Made by a program: the position numbers and the translations under genes. From contig JAGFNK010001046.1 in assembly GCA_025769875.1 (NCBI GenBank), positions 1 to 15,759 of the forward strand: a stretch of 15,759 bases of DNA, read 5' to 3'. Positions 15,469-15,759 of this stretch are shown here, piece by piece. This DNA comes from Russula earlei (Eukaryota; Basidiomycota; Agaricomycetes; Russulales; Russulaceae). Numbering within the stretch: position 1 is the first letter of the stretch; each line of letters starts with the position of its first letter. Below the pieces are notes generated by a model. The model was not told the DNA's origin. It made no database searches and saw only the letters and a program-made list of their open reading frames with translations.

Positions 15469-15759
15469 TTGGACCCCCTTCTGCACCGAGGAGGGACACG
15501 GTCCAAATCAGTACAATACCAAGAGAAATCAATTACCCCAAGGTTTTCCCAAGAATATTCGCTCCCCATCTATCGCCTTGAAAGTTACTTTGGTGGGAAA
15601 ACAAGTGGCAAAGAATCGGTGCAAGAGCCCTGCTCGACAGTGGGGCAGAAGGAATGATAATCCACGAACGATTCACACAAAAACACCCCTGCACCTCCGA
15701 ACTATGACCAAACCATTGCCAGCACAAAATGTAGATGGACACAAAATGCCAATGGGCTA
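15458..15759 (+). pseudogene. pol: Element A pol start: retropepsin, truncated by window edge
   Basis: Overlapping the end of gag in another frame, MDFNWTPF at 15458 begins a stretch leading to SIALKVTLVGKQVAKN, then, after a one-base shift near 15620, RALLDSGAEGMIIHERF. The DSGA box at 15636-15647 is the catalytic motif of retroviral-type aspartic proteases, preceded by a hydrophobic strand as expected. A further shift near 15700 reaches LPAQNVDGHKM, which fits the strand after the flap region. Reverse transcriptase, RNase H and integrase would follow beyond 15759. The frame overlap suggests pol was read by a frameshift or as one polyprotein with an indel; the data here cannot decide. Confidence 0.8.

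Larger units (their letters stand above)
9512..15759 (+). mobile_element. Element A, gypsy-like LTR retrotransposon, 3' end outside window
   Basis: The order seen is 5' LTR, primer site, an unknown 304-codon frame, a long broken frame leading to gag capsid and CCHC knuckle, then a retropepsin motif at the right edge. This is a plausible Ty3/gypsy gag-pol order with an extra upstream frame. It was inserted into the element C gag at 9511/9512 and later received a family B LTR at 13553. Reverse transcriptase, RNase H, integrase and the 3' LTR would lie to the right. Confidence 0.75.

Noticed and set aside
13553..15759. A full-length element B with 5' LTR plus gag-pol
   Set aside because: ACAAT flanks the LTR on both sides and the gag frame continues upstream of it, so the LTR is a solo insertion into element A.

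Overview
This window looks like a block of nested transposable elements from a filamentous fungus, most likely a basidiomycete (Agaricomycetes). The evidence is spliceosomal introns of about 46-56 bp with fungal branch-point-like CTGAC/CTGAT motifs, a PIF/Harbinger DNA transposon, Ty1/copia and Ty3/gypsy-type LTR elements of the kind common in mushrooms, and no rRNA, tRNA or clear single-copy host gene. Element names A, B, C and copia are mine.

Layout. Positions 1-1320 hold no gene I recognise; one weak 167-codon frame lies at 752-1255. A copia element on the plus strand follows: an LTR ending at 1708, a primer-binding site matching a half initiator-Met tRNA at 1709-1720, and a decayed UBN2-type gag from 1877. 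Its gag is split by a solo LTR of family A in reverse orientation (2620-6844, target duplication TGATG). That LTR is itself split by a 3.4-kb PIF/Harbinger transposon (3208-6601, target duplication TAA, 213-bp terminal inverted repeats). The transposon carries a Myb/SANT-like gene and a DDE transposase gene, both with introns and both broken. Just beyond, the copia gag resumes briefly and is cut by the 3' end of element C on the minus strand: LTR about 6898-7368, polypurine tract 7369-7380, then a gag-like gene with two CCHC zinc knuckles running back to 9511. That gag is interrupted by a solo LTR of family B (7859-8819, target duplication CTTTG).

At 9512 a gypsy-like element A begins on the plus strand. 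It has a 5' LTR whose first 121 bp are tandemly duplicated (9512-10461), a candidate self-primer binding site (10464-10472), an open 304-codon reading frame of unknown function (10508-11422), and a long broken second frame (11491 onward). The second frame leads into a recognisable gag capsid region, a CCHC knuckle and a retropepsin motif at the right edge. Reverse transcriptase and integrase, if present, lie outside. A second solo LTR of family B (13553-14512, target duplication ACAAT) sits next to the capsid ATG and mimics a 5' LTR.

How it fits together. The inferred order of events is: copia first; then element C and the LTR-A element into copia; then Harbinger into the LTR-A copy; element A and a B element into C; and another B element into A. 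The intact LTR-A copy at 9873-9875 serves as an empty-site reference for the Harbinger insertion. Nearly all coding regions carry in-frame TGA codons and indels. Many stops and Arg-to-Cys changes fit C-to-T decay at CpG. The most unusual observations are a TATA-plus-hairpin arrangement with nearly identical spacing in three LTR families, the self-priming site of element A, the apparent gag-only structure of element C, and the unknown first protein of element A.
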